IMG/VR virus record: IMGVR_UViG_3300030116_006447
Location: 1 to 48,680 of that record
Length of the DNA stretch: 48,680 bases
Strand: one strand, 5' to 3'
From: a virus
In this document: positions 48,100-48,680 of the stretch, piece by piece
How positions within the stretch are numbered: position 1 is the first letter of the stretch
Layout of the letters: the number at the start of each line of letters is the position of its first letter
Made by a program: the position numbers and the translations under genes
Notes under the pieces: generated by a model
Told to the model about the DNA's origin: nothing
The model's input: only the letters and a program-made list of their open reading frames with translations
The model's database searches: none

Positions 48100-48128
48100 A
48101 GAAAAAGAAAGGGTCCCGAAGGACCCTT
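48100..48128 (-). terminator. psbA: psbA terminator with TTCG loop
   Basis: AAGGGTCC-TTCG-GGACCCTT on the minus strand: perfect 8-bp stem and an extra-stable UUCG tetraloop, followed by TCTTTTTCTCTTC. It lies 20 bases past the psbA stop and separates psbA from the psbD unit. Confidence 0.9.
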
Positions 48129-48148
48129 CCCTAACTATTCAGTTTGTA

Positions 48149-48680
<532 letters not shown>

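Overview
This window is part of the genome of a T4-like cyanophage (a myovirus of marine Synechococcus or Prochlorococcus). T4-type baseplate, tail and replication genes (gp26, gp27-like, gp5, gp4, gp48, gp53, gp32, gp59, gp33) sit beside photosynthesis and carbon-metabolism genes taken from cyanobacteria (psbA, psbD, petE, talC and a CP12-like gene). Genes are closely packed, often with overlapping stop/start codons, and no stretch above 300 bases lacks a gene.

Layout. (1) Positions 1-13,372, minus strand: tail-fibre and adhesin-like virion proteins, including a fibre with an S74 self-cleaving chaperone end, a glycine-rich 894-residue protein and a 1,978-residue protein. (2) 13,415-14,640, minus: a small early-type cassette with a consensus sigma70 promoter, four small genes, tRNA-Leu(UAA), tRNA-Thr(UGU) and a likely terminator. 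(3) 14,624-33,457, minus: virion genes: two tandem paralogues, a 2,114-residue protein with PA14-like modules and an internal duplication, gp5 without a lysozyme domain, a CP12-like gene, a gp27-like hub protein, two large tail proteins that carry peptidoglycan-hydrolase domains, gp26 with a likely programmed -1 frameshift, and a tube-like protein. (4) 33,489-36,243, plus: gp4, an unknown gene, gp48 and gp53, behind an exact T4-type late promoter. (5) 36,300-46,232, minus: replication and metabolism genes (gp32, gp59, gp33, exonuclease, phoH, thyX, two glutaredoxins, talC, petE) and many small phage genes. (6) 46,326-48,680, minus: the photosystem II block psbA - small gene - psbD - two small genes.

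Regulation. Early and middle genes are preceded by strikingly good host-type promoters: TTGACA-like and TATAAT-like boxes with exactly 17 bp between them occur at seven places. Structural genes are instead preceded by TATAAATA-like boxes, the T4-type late element. At two places a terminator hairpin and the next promoter are overlaid, so that the -35 box lies in the terminator loop.

The most notable observations are the gp26 frameshift cassette (slippery heptamer, stem-loop, downstream ORF in the -1 frame), the overlaid terminator-promoter elements, the CP12-like gene inside the baseplate hub operon, and the apparent move of tail lysin activity from gp5 to two tape-measure-like proteins. Functions are inferred from sequence reading alone; no database search was run.
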